A stretch of 64,000 nt of DNA from Heterocephalus glaber (taxonomy: Eukaryota; Chordata; Mammalia; Rodentia; Bathyergidae), in contig NW_004624783.1 of the NCBI RefSeq assembly GCF_000247695.1, positions 7,011,120-7,075,119 of the forward strand. Reading direction: 5' to 3'. Under the pieces are notes generated by a model. It ran no database searches. It had not been told where the DNA came from and was given only the letters and a program-made list of their open reading frames with translations. A program made the translations under genes and the position numbers. Below are positions 1 to 37,319 of this stretch, piece after piece (the first letter of the stretch is position 1; each line of letters begins with the position of its first letter).

Positions 1-99
1 CAAGACAAGCAAGCACAAGGGGTTACCCATAGCAAGAGGGAACACAAAGTAGGAAATCTGGATAGGAAGAAAACTTGAAGGTCAGAACTGAGAGCAGAA

Positions 100-333
100 A
101 GAATCTGGTCTTCAGTCAGGAAGATCCCGGGCCCAGTGTCCGTCACTTACTAGCTTCAAGGATGTGTGCAAGTCATTCTGCTTCCCTGAGGTTGTTCTAC
201 ATAAAACCAGCTCCTCTGATTGGATCATTGTCACAGTGGCCAAGAGCCATGGAGCCAAGGGATCTGAATGAATCACAGCATTGCTGTGTGGTCTGGGGCA
301 AGCTATTGAACCTCTCTGTGCCTCAGTCTTTTG
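100..333. mobile_element. MIR fragments downstream of SMO
   Basis: Two pieces of the MIR core (near CACTTACTAGCT and CTATTGAACCTCTCTGTGCC) are visible, interrupted and decayed. The stretch 515-1260 holds nothing else that I recognise. Confidence 0.5.
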
Positions 334-497
334 TTGTTGGGGGGCAGTGAGAAAGGGTCTCGCTATGTAGTCCAGGCTGGCCTTGAACTCACAAGTGATC
401 CTCCTTGTGCTCGCTTCGGCAGCACATATACAAGTGATCCTCCTGCCTCAGGCACCCCAGTACTGGGGTTACAGGTGTTTGCCACCACGCCCAGCAA
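334..497 (-). mobile_element. B1 SINE carrying the U6 fragment
   Basis: B1 in reverse (CTATGTAGTCCAGGCTGGCC ... GGGGTTACAGGTG). It is flanked by a 17-bp duplication (TGTGCCTCAGTSTTTTG at 317-333 and 498-514) and interrupts an older MIR. Confidence 0.9.
407..431 (+). ncRNA. U6 snRNA 5' end fragment inserted in a B1
   Basis: The 25 nt match the first 25 bases of U6 snRNA (begins GTGCTCGCTTCGG, ends CATATAC). They sit in the middle of a minus-strand B1. The B1 stretch ACAAGTGATCCTCCT occurs on both sides (391-405 and 430-444). It is a fragment, not a gene. Confidence 0.85.
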
Positions 498-1261
498 TGT
501 GCCTCAGTGTTTTGATGGGTGTTAGAGCCTCAGGTTTGCTGTGAGTTGGTAGCTAATACCTGTGAAGTCCTCAGGAGAGTGCCTAACCCACATTCGGAGA
601 GTTAGCTATCATTAAATAGTACAATGCATGTGTAAAACGCCCAGGATAGAATCAGCATGTTCTTAGGGACTCTGATCAAAGTGTGTCCCTGTAACACAAG
701 CAGCAGTAGAAAGGGCTCCTCTTCAAGCCTGGCCAACACTCCAAAGTGGACTGCAAGTCTGTTGGCCCTACCCACTTTCCTCCACAACCTCCTTGCCACA
801 AAACACTGAGCCCCTATAACCCAGTTCCCAGTCTCCCACAGATACATTTGGAGGAAGTGAGACTAACAGGCTTCCTTTGACTTAGAATTCCCCTGACTGG
901 CCAGGGGAGGATGCTGTGGATCAGAATGCTCCTGGCCTGACTGGCATCCCTGGTAGAGAGCATGAGGTCCCCTGAGGTGGGGGCCAGGTCAGCACAGCAC
1001 AAGCACCCATGCCCACCTACACGGAGTGTCAGGGAGACACTTGCTCCCATCGTCACTCCAGGGGCAAACTTCAGGCTGTGCAGTGCTTTGTGAAGCAGCT
1101 TTCGTCCATACAGAACCAACACAGCCAGCACATTCAGCTGACCTCAGCCTGACCTCATCAGCACCAAGCTCTCAGTCTTTAAGAATAGCCCCAGAGGATG
1201 TGGAAGACAAGAGTCCAGGTAAATAGTTTGGCAGGACTGGGTTAAGGAAAAGAAACACACC

Positions 1262-2272
1262 CCAGTTTATACAAAAACCTTTTATTTACTGTTTATATTT
1301 CTTCTTTCCATCCCTATCCCTGATGTGGAAACCAACCAGCTTCTAAGACTTCCTGATGTCTGGTTCTTGAATATGGATGGGGTGCTAGGGATATGGCTGA
1401 AGGTCATGAAAGGTGGGAATCGCCTCTTCTGCTGTCGTGGAAGTTGAGAGAAGCTTTCTTTCCTTCCTGGCTGTAGCTACAGCAGCTTCTCGGGGTAGCC
1501 CCTCTAGTCAGAGGATCCAGAGATGACACGTCTCTCAGGGGCCTGGAGGCACCTCTTATGCTTTGCTTCTACCCCTTGCAGGTCAAGGCTCTAGAGCTGA
1601 GCCAATCTCTCACCTGGAGATGGACTCAGTGGCAAGGGGTGTGCGCGTGTGTGTGTGTGTACTGTAATTCTGGGTCCCAATCAACAAATAGGAAGCAGAA
1701 AGAGATTGGCAGTGAGATGGGGTTTGGGGGTAGTGCCTCCTGTTCAGGCAGATTATAGCCCCATAGGAATAGGCATTTCTGGCCTCACAACCATCTGGAA
1801 GAGAGAAACTGGAGCCCTTACCCCACTTTAGACAAAGAACACAATAAACACTTTTAGTCTGACAGTACCAGGAAAGTGTACCCATAGGCAGAGAAAAGGG
1901 CAAGAATCCCTCATCTGCCAGACACAGGCTTGGCTATCTCCCTGGCTACCATAGCCCACTCTGGGTACTGTCACCCGAGGCTCTGCCATTACTGTCCACC
2001 ATAAGCTCTGCTGGAGACTAATGCTGCCAGCCAGACTGTAGCTGGTGGGGCAGAAATGAGGACTCTGAGCTCTAGGGCCCTACCCCTGGGTGAGGTCACC
2101 CATGGAGACACTCAGCCCTTTCCCACAGTCCTGCTGCTTTGAGCTGGACACATAGAACTCACAGGGGAGGACCCATGCGTTCTGTGGAAGACAAGATCCC
2201 ACAGATGCACTCAGAGAAGAGCCTCGGTGGTATTTGTTCCTCTTTCCTATCCCAGGTCCTTGCTCTGCAGGC
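1262..2272 (-). other. SMO: SMO 3' UTR
   Basis: About 1 kb of non-coding sequence runs from the SMO stop to the first good poly(A) signal. It holds a short TG run near 1643-1660 and no SINE that I could see. The cleavage point is inferred to be 10-25 nt past the signal at 1281-1286. Confidence 0.75.
1281..1286 (-). terminator. SMO poly(A) signal AATAAA
   Basis: The canonical hexamer on the minus strand (tttatt on plus) lies about 990 nt after the SMO stop. I saw no other canonical hexamer between the stop and this one. Confidence 0.75.
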
Positions 2273-28330
<26,058 letters not shown>

Positions 28331-30025
28331 TCAGCTCCCAACTTTGCAAACTTTGGGACCCGGGGCCCATGTTGGGCGGCGGAGAGGCCCGGGCCGGGAT
28401 GCACAACTCCCCACTCCCTTGCCTGACAATCCAAGTTGTCTTTAGCCCCAAGAGCCCCCTTGGCCCCCAAGCCCTAGCCCCATTCCCTCTCCCACCATTA
28501 AACCCAGCTCCCGGCCCCGCGACGGAGGGCAGACGCCGGCCGGAGGTGCGGGACCGGGACCGCGGCCCCGGCTCCGCCCCCGCGCCAGCCCGCGGCTCTG
28601 CAGCCACCTTCGCGCGAGCCACAGCCCCCTAGTGCTCTCCCCGCCGACTGCCCGGCTCCTTTGTTGCTCTCGCTGGCCCCGCTCTCTGGAATGCACGAGC
28701 GGTACAGAGCCAAGCCCGGCCCCCCTCCGCCAAGGCTAGGGGAGGGACTGGGCTTGGGAGAGAAGGAGGGGAGCGGAGGCCGGAGAGGAGGAGCGCGAGC
28801 TTCTACCGCCCAGGCGCCGGAGGGCCCCGGGCTTGGGGGAGGACACACACACCCACCCACCCCACCCACCCACCCCTGCCGCCGCCCACAGCCAGGGGAA
28901 AAAGGTGGGCGAAGTCGTGGCCCAGAGCTGCAACCAGAGTTAGCAGGCACCATGACCGGTGTGAGGATCGTTTGATCTGGGCATTTATGGGAGAGGACTT
29001 TTCTCCAGGTTTAGGGTGGGAATACAAAGGATGCCTGAAGTCATCGAGAGTTCCACCCCATCCCTGCCCAGTTCCCCAGCACTGGCCAGTCTTTTCTGGT
29101 TTGGGTTAGATCTTTCAACTTATCCCGGACCCCCATAGAGAGGAGTCTAGGCATGGGGTTCCCACTTCTGCAAATCCAACTGTCTTGGGACCTGTATGGG
29201 AGATGACCTCAGAGTCACTCAAGGCAGCTTTCCCAGCTGCTGTCACCTGTGGCGTCAGGTGTCTGGAATCCAGCGTCTCAACATCAGCCTTTATTGCTAC
29301 AAACGTGTGAAGTCTGAAGTCTGATTTTCACCAACTGGCCCTGGCGCGTCTTTGGCTGTAAGTCCAAAGGAAGCCAGTCCTCCTTCGATGGCTCTTATCG
29401 CTCCTGAGCTGAAGGAGAGTTCTGCGGCTTCCTTCCCCATTTTGCGCCTTTTGCTTTCCTCAGTCTTTTGTGCGCCTCGTTTTCAATCACCGCCCTGGAT
29501 TTCACCCTTCCGAAGGGCCGGCCAGGAGAGTGGACTACAGTACCCTCCAGCAGCTTTTACCGCGCGTTACTGAAGAGCTCACAGGGGTGGCATTCTTTTT
29601 CTTCTGGAAGACTGGTTCATAGCCTCGCTGAAGTGGACTACAGTGTTTCTGTAAACCTTTGATGTTTAGGAGCAAATTAGCTGTTACACTTCAGCTACCG
29701 CTACCGTTCTTAATTGGTACCTGAGCTCCAGAGGAGAACTCAGGAGAGGGAGTGGGGAGTGAAGATTTAATTCAATGCAAGTCAAGAAGTCTTTCTGACA
29801 TCCTAGGATGCACTTGTAGCCACATTCCGAAGAACTTGAGAATTTGCATTTTACTGTGGAGACAAGGCTTGTCCTCAAGAAACATATGCGGTATCATGAC
29901 AAAGCAGACCTTTTTCTCTTTTTATCCACAAAGCATCTAATTCAATTAGATATGCAAATTAATCACTTGATTAACTACCAGAATGAGGTATGCAGTGAGT
30001 GTGCTATCTGAATTTTTAGCATCTT

Positions 30026-30080
30026 CCAGCATCTGCACCAAACCAAGAACCCAGTGGCTTTGTCCAACATTCAGCAAAAG
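30026..30080 (+). repeat. Unclassified repeat, third piece
   Basis: A 55-bp stretch from CCAGCATCTGCACCAA to CATTCAGCAAAAG matches 26499-26553 with five mismatches. It lies upstream of SMO in otherwise unique DNA. Confidence 0.72.
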
Positions 30081-30387
30081 ACATCAGTGTGGACAGGAGA
30101 GGAGTGGGATTCAAACTTAGGAGTGAATGTGAACAGGAGTCAGAAAAGTAAGATGAGTAAGGCCTGCATTACATGTAGGGGAAACTATGATCATGGCACA
30201 GAGCATGGATAGCTTGGCAGTCAGGACGTAGTAGAGGATAAGTTAAGGAAGGAAACTGATTGGGAGGAAGCTGCAAATGTCACACAGAGACATTAAAGCT
30301 TAATTCTACTTGCAATAGGAAACAATTTTTTCATCACTGGAGTGATGTTATTCATAACTAACAAGGTGATGTAAAAATGGTATGAAG

Positions 30388-30447
30388 GCTGCCACCTGCC
30401 TTGCAAGTGCAAGGATCTGAGTTTGATCCCCGGTACCATAAAAAATA
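30388..30447 (+). mobile_element. 5'-truncated ID SINE left of the hairpin
   Basis: Only the B-box half and tail remain (GCCTTGCAAGTGCAAGGATC ... CCCCGGTACC). Flanking copies of GGTATGAAGGC and AGTATGAAGGC look like the target duplication. Confidence 0.8.
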
Positions 30448-30448
30448 G

Positions 30449-30509
30449 TATGAAGGCCAAGAGGCTAGAGGCAAAGCAGTCCTTTGCCTCTAGCCTCTTG
30501 GCCTTCATA
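30449..30509. repeat. 28-bp perfect inverted repeat (hairpin), 5-nt loop
   Basis: The arm 30449-30476 and the arm 30482-30509 are perfect reverse complements around CAGTC (30477-30481). It is bordered by an ID in plus (30388-30447) and an ID in minus (30515-30598), so a larger foldback is possible. Confidence 0.97.
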
Positions 30510-30514
30510 GTTGG

Positions 30515-30598
30515 GTTTTTTTTTGGTACCAGGGATCAAATTCGGGTCCTTCTGCTTTCGAGGCAGGCGGCAGAACCACTGAGCTAAATCCCTGACCC
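30515..30598 (-). mobile_element. ID SINE right of the hairpin
   Basis: Complete minus-strand ID (TTTTTGGTACCAGGGATC ... ACTGAGCTAAATCCC). The sequence after it, CAAAGGACTG (30600-30609), is reverse-complementary to the start of the inverted segment at 30477. Confidence 0.88.
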
Positions 30599-32396
30599 TC
30601 AAAGGACTGTTTTGAGGGAAGTTGCTGATGATTTATGGAAGAAGTAGAAGTAGACTATGCCATCAGAGCATGTTATTCCCACTGGAAAAATAATTTTAAA
30701 CATCATAACCTACTTTAGATTTTCTTTCTGTGATAGAAACGAAATGGCTGTTATAATATGCCTGTGTCTGAACCACAGAGGAAGTTTCCTTGGAGGCTGA
30801 AATCATACTGACACTTTATTTTGTGAACCTTTTCCACTTTTTTTCTTCCTAGTAGCTACTGTGGAAGCTTGCAAGCCCTATGGCACCTTGTCACAGAGTA
30901 CCCAGAATTCCATGTATTAGGGAGAAACCTACACATGTGATGAGGCAGCCCTTGATCTCTGCCTAAAAACATTAACACATAGTTCTTCAAATATGAAGGT
31001 TCTACCATTCCTTCCTTGCCTGGGATTTCTTGAGATGTATGAGGAAGATTCATATTGTTAGAATACAGTACACTCCTTTTCATGGAGATAGAGGAATTGA
31101 AAAGATCCTAAGATGGTTCTTCAGCCAGAATTCTCTTCTCTTGGAGGGAGGGGACGTAGTGTAAGGAGTAATGCATTCTAATTTCTCAATTCCGTGGGTT
31201 TGCGTGTATGTGTGTCTGTGTGTGTGTGCATATGTGTTTGTGCATGTACCCATGTGGTCCTATTCACCAGCCTTTTGGATTTCTTTTTTGGGAATTCCAC
31301 TGGCCTAGCAAAGGCTTGCAGGAAGGCAGACTGAGAAATTTCTCAGTGTCATCCATAGCTACCAGCCCAGATCCCCCTTGGAGGTAGAAAGACAAACGTG
31401 CTGTTCCCCAGACACAGAAGGAAGTAGAAGTTTAAGAATCTTGTCTGACAGCAGGTTTGGGAGGAGAGCATTCAGTGGGTACTAGGGAAGACAGACTTTC
31501 CTGGTGGTCCCCGTCAACATCTGTAAGAGACTTCCCAGTGTGACTTGACATACTTCTGGTCTCCAAGCTGATGGAGCGTTGCAAATATTCCTCTCCTGAG
31601 CCAGAGCCACCCTCTGCACAGTTTCTGAAGACTCCTAACCCTGTCTACATGTCATAACACAGACCTTTGTCAGGACCATAAGAATTCATCGATGTTGACA
31701 AGGCGTTATTGTACTTGATTTGCCACAAGTAGCTTCTTGATTACTGAGTCATTCTCATCAAACATCTTGGAATTTTGAGGTCACACATTTATTATTGACT
31801 CTTTGTTATTTGTCTTTGGGCCCTCTGCTCCAAGAGGACTGATGTGGAAGTGTCTACCGGAGCACCATGAGTATCCTTGAGACTCTGGTGCCTTCTAATA
31901 TTTCAGATGCCACACTGGCCAGAATCTAGAGTATAATTGTGGCAGGGCTGTAGTCCTTTCCTTTTTAAGTATTTATTGTTTTGCAACTAAGATCATTGAG
32001 TCAAAGGGAAAAAGAAAATGGGAAAGGGGCTAGATAAGCAGCCACAGAGGGGCTACACAATAGATTTGGAGTTAGAGACTGGGTTAGGCCTTACTAGCCA
32101 AGCATCACTGAGCAAAGTATGTTAAGCTTCCATTTCTTCCTTCCCCCAAATAAGGGAATTATCAGTTGTGTTCCTATACATCATTAATGAAAAATCCAGA
32201 AAGGAAATTAAGATAGCAATGCCACTTAACAACAGCCTCTGAAAGAATTAAATACTTAGGAATAAATCTAACCAAGGAAAGTGAAAGACTTGTATGTTGA
32301 AAATAACAAAATGTTCCTGAAATTAAAGAAGGCCTAAATCAATAAAAAGACATCCCCTGTTCAAAGATAATATTCCATTTTAAAATTTTTATTTAA

Positions 32397-32660
32397 TTTA
32401 ATTTTTTTGAGACAGGGTCTCCCTATGTAATCCAAGCTGACCTTGAACTCACAGTTATCCTCCTACCTCAACCTTCTGAGTGCTGGGATTACAGGAGTGC
32501 ACCACCACTGGTTAAAGATAACACTGTAAAGTTATCACAGCTGGGCATGGTGGTGAATATAATCCCAGTGCTTTGGGAGGATGAGGCAAGAGGATCACAA
32601 GTCCAAGTACTGCCTGGGCAACCTAGCAAGACTGAGCTCAAAATAAAAACTAAAAAGAGC
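32397..32660. mobile_element. B1 pair in opposite orientation
   Basis: Reverse B1 at 32397-32513 (TTTTTTGAGACAGGGTCTCC ...) and a forward B1 at 32543-32660 (TGGGCATGGTGGTGAATATA ...), able to pair as an inverted repeat. Confidence 0.82.
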
Positions 32661-32671
32661 TGGGGGATAGC

Positions 32672-32817
32672 AGGGGATTTAGCTCAGTGGTGCCACCGCC
32701 TGCCTCTCAAGGGGAAGGTCCCAAGTTCAATCCCTGGCACCAAAAAAAAAAAAAGAGCTGGGGATGTAGCTCAGTGGCACAGTACCCCTGGGTTTGATTC
32801 CCAGTACCTTTCCCTAA
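32672..32817 (+). mobile_element. Young ID followed by an old ID
   Basis: The young copy (32672-32754) ends CCCTGGCACC; the old copy starts GAGCTGGGGATGTAGCTCAG at 32755. Confidence 0.85.
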
Positions 32818-33066
32818 AAACATGTCAATACTACATAAATGGAACTACAGATTCAACATAATCCCTATCAAAAGTCCAATAGACTCTTTTACATAAATGA
32901 AAAAGCCAATCCTCAAATTCATACAGAATTACAAGGAGCCCTGAAGAGCCAAAACAATCTTGAAAAAGAAGAATAAAAATGGAAGACTCACACATCCCAA
33001 ATTCAAAAATGTACTCCAAAGCTACAGTAATTAAAACACTGTGGTATTGGCATAAGGATAGAATGT

Positions 33067-33119
33067 AGGTGAATAGAATAGAATAGAATAGAATAGAATA
33101 GAATAGAATAGAATAGAAT
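33067..33119. repeat. Pentanucleotide microsatellite (AATAG)n
   Basis: About ten nearly perfect copies of AATAG, arising inside L1 sequence. Confidence 0.97.
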
Positions 33120-33164
33120 GCCTAGAAATGAACTGTCACAAATATGGTCAATTTGTTTTTTGTT

Positions 33165-33446
33165 TTTCTTTTGTGGTACTGGGGATTGAATCCAGGGCTT
33201 TAGCACATACTAAGCAAGTACTCTACCACTCAGCTACACTCCCTTTTTTTTTGGTACCGGGGATCAAACTCGGGACCTTGTGCTTGCGAGGCAGGCACCA
33301 GAACCACTGAGCTAAATCCCCGGCCCTACACTCCCTTTTAAAGACAGAATTTCACTGAATTGCCCAGGCTGGCCTCAAACTTGTGATCCTCCTGCCTCAG
33401 CCTCCCATGTAGTTGAGATTATGGGCCTGTGCCACCATACCTAGTG
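33165..33446 (-). mobile_element. Nested old ID, young ID and B1
   Basis: Old ID 33165-33243; young ID 33244-33327 flanked by CTACACTCCC on both sides; then reverse B1 33336-33446. Confidence 0.85.
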
Positions 33447-33449
33447 GCC

Positions 33450-33565
33450 AGTTGGTTTTCAACAAAAGTGTTAATACACTTAAAGGGAAAAAACAGTCTT
33501 TTCAACAAGTAATCCTGGGAAAACTAAATATCCAAAGAAATGAAGTTGGACCCTTACTTTACATG
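33450..33565 (+). mobile_element. L1 fragment left of a MaLR LTR
   Basis: GGCCAGTTGGTTTTCAACAA and AGTAATCCTGGGAAAACTAA are L1 ORF2 3' sequence. It resumes at about 34020, so the LTR at 33566 inserted into it. Confidence 0.7.
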
Positions 33566-34015
33566 ATGCTATAGTATGAAAGTGGTTTGTTCCCACTAAA
33601 ACTCACATTGAGGCTTCATTCTGTAATGTAACAGTGTTCAGGTTTTAGGGCCTGAAGTGGCATTTGAAGTCATGAGGGACCCACCCTCATGAATAGGTTA
33701 ATGGATGGTTGTTTTTCTTGAGAGGCAGGGTTAGTTCTCTGAGACTGGATAAGGTCTTAGGGGAATGGGATTGAGAAGGCTGCTATAAAACAAATTCTGC
33801 TTCCTCAGCTTGCTCTCTTGCTTCCACTGTCATCATATCATGTGACACCTTCCCCCTCCATCTAGCAGGTGCTCTTGCCGTGTGATGCCATCCACCATGC
33901 AGCACCATGCAGCACGATGGGGCTGCCAGATCGTGGACAGAACTGTCGACCAAAATAAACTTCTGTTCTTTATAACTTGCCAGCCTGAAGTCTTTTTTAT
34001 AGCAACATAAAACAA
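33566..34015 (+). mobile_element. MaLR solo LTR (MST/THE1-like)
   Basis: GTATGAAAGTGGTTTGTTCC at the start, CCACCCTCATGAATAGGTTA inside and AAATAAACTTCTGTTCTTTA near the end follow the MST/THE1 LTR pattern. No internal region is seen. AATAAA at about 33954 is its poly(A) signal. Confidence 0.75.
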
Positions 34016-34019
34016 ATGA

Positions 34020-35345
34020 AAACACATACAATATACAAAAATTAACTCAAAATAGATCAAAGACCTAAACTTGAGAGCTAAAACTATAAAACCCTTAAAC
34101 AAAAACATTGGAAAGAATCTGCATGACATTGGGTTTCATGGATATGATACTAAAAGTACAAGCAATAAAAAATAGACAAATTGCATTTATCAAAAATAAG
34201 AACTTTTTGGGCCGAGGATTTAGCTCAGTGGTTCCACTGCCCGCCTCGCAAGCGGAAGGACCCAAATTTGATCCCTGGTACCAAAAAAAAATAAAGAACT
34301 TTTGGGGCTGGGAGTGTATCTCAGTGGTAGGGTACATTCCTAGCATGTACAGGGCCCTAGATTCAATCCTCAGCACCAAGAAAATAAAAATTAAATTAAA
34401 AATAAACTTTTGTGTCAATAAAGCAAAAGACAAGATGGGAGAAAATATTTGCAAAACTCACATCTGAGTTTGGGGTACTAATACTCAGAATACATTTTAA
34501 AAATTCCTAAAACTCAATAATCTCAATCAATCAAACAACCTAACTAAAGAGAGGGTGAAGACTTCAATAGACATGTCTCCAAAGAAGGTATACAAACAGC
34601 CAATAAGCACATTAAGAGGTGCTCAACATCACTAGCCATCAGAGAAACGCAAGCCAAAACTACAATGAGATACCTCTTTATATGTAGTAGATTGAGCATA
34701 ATTCAAACAAAGAGAAAATAACAAGTATTGGCAAGGGTGCGGAAACTCAGTACTGTAGTGGCCTGCAGTGAATATGTAAAATAGCATAGGCCCTATGGAA
34801 ACAGAGAACTAACATATGACCCAGCATTTCCACTCCAAGCTATATAATCTGAAAGAACTGAAAGCAGGGACTTAAACAGATATTTGTACAAAAATTTTCA
34901 TACCAAGATCACTCGCAGTAGCCAAAAGGGGGAGATAATCCAAACATCCACCAATGGGTCCATAGATCAACAAAACTGATCTCACAGAAAGCAGATGATA
35001 TAATGGATAACATGGACAAAATGAAAGCATTATATTATGTGTAGTGAAATAAGACAGGCACAAAAGGATATTTCATGACTCCGCTTCTGTGAGGCACCTA
35101 GAATAGGCAAATCTATAAAGCCAGAAAGTAGAATAGAGGTTTCCAGGGCTGGTGGTGTGGAGGTGGGGAAAGGAGCTATTGTTTAATGGGTACAGAGTTT
35201 TTGTTGGGGACAATACAAGTTTTGGGTATAGATAGTGCTGATGGCTATACAATAATGCATATTTAATGTCACTGGATTTTAAACATTCAAATGCTTAAAA
35301 CAATAAATACTATATATAGCCATGATTAAAATTAAAAATTAAAAA
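34020..35345 (+). mobile_element. L1 3' fragment
   Basis: Continues from 33565 with AACTCAAAATAGATCAAAGA, AACATCACTAGCCATCAGAG and CATGACTCCGCTTCTGTGAG, ending in an A-rich tail. A young ID (34209) and an old ID (34304) interrupt it. Confidence 0.75.
34209..34385 (+). mobile_element. Young ID and old ID in L1
   Basis: The young copy (34209-34292) is flanked by AAGAACTTTT on both sides; an old ID (34304-34380, GGGGCTGGGAGTGTATCTCA) follows. Confidence 0.85.
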
Positions 35346-35599
35346 AGCTATAAGGAGTCTAATGAAGATTATAAGAAGTGACATGGAAAGCTTGATCCTT
35401 CCACACTGTCGGTTTCACTTTTCTTTTATCTCTGCCATCCTTCTTCTGGGGCCACCCCAGTGGTTCCTGGGAGGCTGACTAGTCACCAACATGCTAGAAA
35501 TGTGGTTGGTTTGAGGAAGGGTAATCTTAGTTCATGCCAGGCTGTGACTGAACATTGTAATGTCAGATTTCAGATGTTTTCTGAGTAGAGATAATTCTG

Positions 35600-35697
35600 T
35601 TTTTTGATTTTGGGGGGTTTTTTGGTACCAGGGATCAAACTTCGGACTTTACGCTTGCAAGGCAGACGTGGTACCACTGAGCTAAATCCCCAGCCCG
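35600..35697 (-). mobile_element. Young ID SINE
   Basis: TTTTTTGGTACCAGGGATC ... GAGCTAAATCCCCAGCCC; flanks repeat AATTCTGTTTTT. Confidence 0.88.
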
Positions 35698-35734
35698 ACA
35701 ATTCTGTTTTTAATAATGTAGCTTCATCTTTTCA

Positions 35735-36300
35735 TAAATGGCACTACTATTCATCCAGGTAAAAACCTTGACATCACCCTTGACTTCTTTAATAGCCCAC
35801 CACCAATCATCAGCAAATGTTGACAGGCGCACCTTCAAAATATACTTTGGACTCGATTCCTCATCCCCTCCTCAGCTGCCAACCCTCATCTTAGCTATTA
35901 TCCTTGGTCACTTGGGCCACTCAAGAACTTCCTGGCCGAACTTCCTGTTTCTTCTTGGCCTCCTACAGTGTATTCTCCACCCAGATACCAGGGTCATCCT
36001 TTTCAAAGGATCACGTCATTCTTGTGCTCAAAATGGACTGATAGCATCTTATCATACTTAGAATAAAATTCCAATTTCACATCAGAAAAGACACTACTGA
36101 CACTACTGACCCCCGGTTACTGCCTCTATCTCATTTGCTGCCACTCTTTTTCTTTTAGCTCAGGCCACCTGACACATGCTGTTTTTTTCACTGGCCCTTA
36201 CAAGTACCAAGCAAGCACCTGCCTCAGAACATTGGCATGCATGCTTCCTCTTATGTTCTCACTTCCCTCAGGTCCATTTAAATGCCTTCCTCAAAAAGGC
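35735..36300 (+). mobile_element. L2 fragment
   Basis: ATCACGTCATTCTTGTGCTC and TAGAATAAAATTCCAATTTC, then sequence like L2 3' ends. Tentative. Confidence 0.45.
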
Positions 36301-36309
36301 ATTCCTTAC

Positions 36310-36660
36310 AAATTGCTCCAGAGAAAAAAAAATTCTTAGATATAAATCCAATGTAAAATATTTACACCTCTTTTTTTGGGGGGGGGGGTACCGGGGATCA
36401 AACTCAGGACCTTGAGCTTGCGAGGCAGGCACTGGAACCACTAAGCTAAATACCCGGCCCCTTATAAATTCAATGTAACATATGCAGGATCTCTATGATG
36501 AAAAAATTGTAAATGATAAAAGAGATCAAAGGCAACCTAAAACCTTAGAGAAACATACTGTGTTCATGGTCTGGAAAATTCAGTGTAGCAAAGATGTAAA
36601 TTTCTCCTAAATTGTTTCTCTAAACCTCACATTTTAACACAGTTCCTATCAGAATCTCAG
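36310..36660 (+). mobile_element. L1 ORF2 fragment, left of the unknown insert
   Basis: ACATACTGTGTTCATGGTCT and CCTATCAGAATCTCAG mark it. An ID in minus (36371-36461) sits inside. Confidence 0.7.
36371..36461 (-). mobile_element. Young ID with G-run before GTACC
   Basis: A tail of T7 and G10 or more, then GTACCGGGGATCAAACTC ... CTAAGCTAAATACCCGGCC. Confidence 0.85.
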
Positions 36661-37157
36661 TAAGGAGATGACAGCTCTGAGCGTGGTTGAGCTTGGCATC
36701 TCTAGTCCTGGCCAGCAAATGGTGATGGCAGATTTTCCACAGTGTATTGAGTATGAATCTCACTGCTCAGCTCTTATCCAGCTTCAGCAGTCTCAGCTCT
36801 ACTGGGTGGAGAATGAATGGGATTTGCACAAAGCCAAGGCTGAACTGAAATCCAGACTGCAGTGGTAACGTTTTTTTCTTCTGGTTGTTAGTAATAGTTC
36901 ACCAGACAATTAAATGTCGTCAGAAGACTACAGTGCTTAGGAGGATGAACTGTACCCCTGGTGAGCATTTATGATGGAGACAAATTTAGAAAACCAGAGT
37001 CTTCCATGGTTGCAAAACCAGGACCTATTTGGATTTACCACAAAATGTCAAGGATATTGTGAGCAGTTGGTTGATAATATTCTTTTTTTAAAAAATAATA
37101 TTCTTGTAAATAGATTTTTCTAATGACAGATTGTTCTCAATTTTTAAAAACAATTTT
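36661..37157 (+). pseudogene. Possible retrocopy of an unidentified transcript
   Basis: This segment, with the B1 at 37158-37318, interrupts an old L1: L1 sequence stops at CCTATCAGAATCTCAG (36660) and resumes near 37320. It has an open frame of 66 codons (36668-36868, MTALSVVELGISSPG... ending LKSRLQW-stop), followed by AT-rich sequence like a 3' UTR. I do not recognise the protein. The frame may be chance. Confidence 0.35.
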
Positions 37158-37318
37158 AGCTGGGCATGGTGGCACATGCCTGTAATCCCAGCACTCGGGA
37201 GGCTGAGGCAGGAAGATCACCATGAGTTTGAGGCCAGCCTGGGCTACATAGTGAATTCAAGAACATCCTGAATTACCTGGTGAGACCCTGTCTCAAAAAA
37301 CAAAACAAAAACAAAATT
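37158..37318 (+). mobile_element. B1 SINE, nearly full
   Basis: AGCTGGGCATGGTGGCACAT ... GAGACCCTGTCTC with the internal duplication intact. Confidence 0.92.
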
Positions 37319-37319
37319 T

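Larger units (their letters stand above)
28976..32150. other. Intergenic DNA upstream of SMO, mostly unique
   Basis: Apart from the repeat piece at 30026, the hairpin and ID pair at 30.4-30.6 kb and a GT-rich stretch at about 31203-31250, I recognise nothing. No ORF resembles a known protein. Confidence 0.7.
32150..33120 (+). mobile_element. L1 ORF2 fragments
   Basis: Pieces at 32150-32395 and 32817-33120 (GGCATTGGCATAAGGATAGA-like, CTACAGTAATTAAAACACTG) separated by SINEs. It ends in a pentanucleotide microsatellite. Confidence 0.7.
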
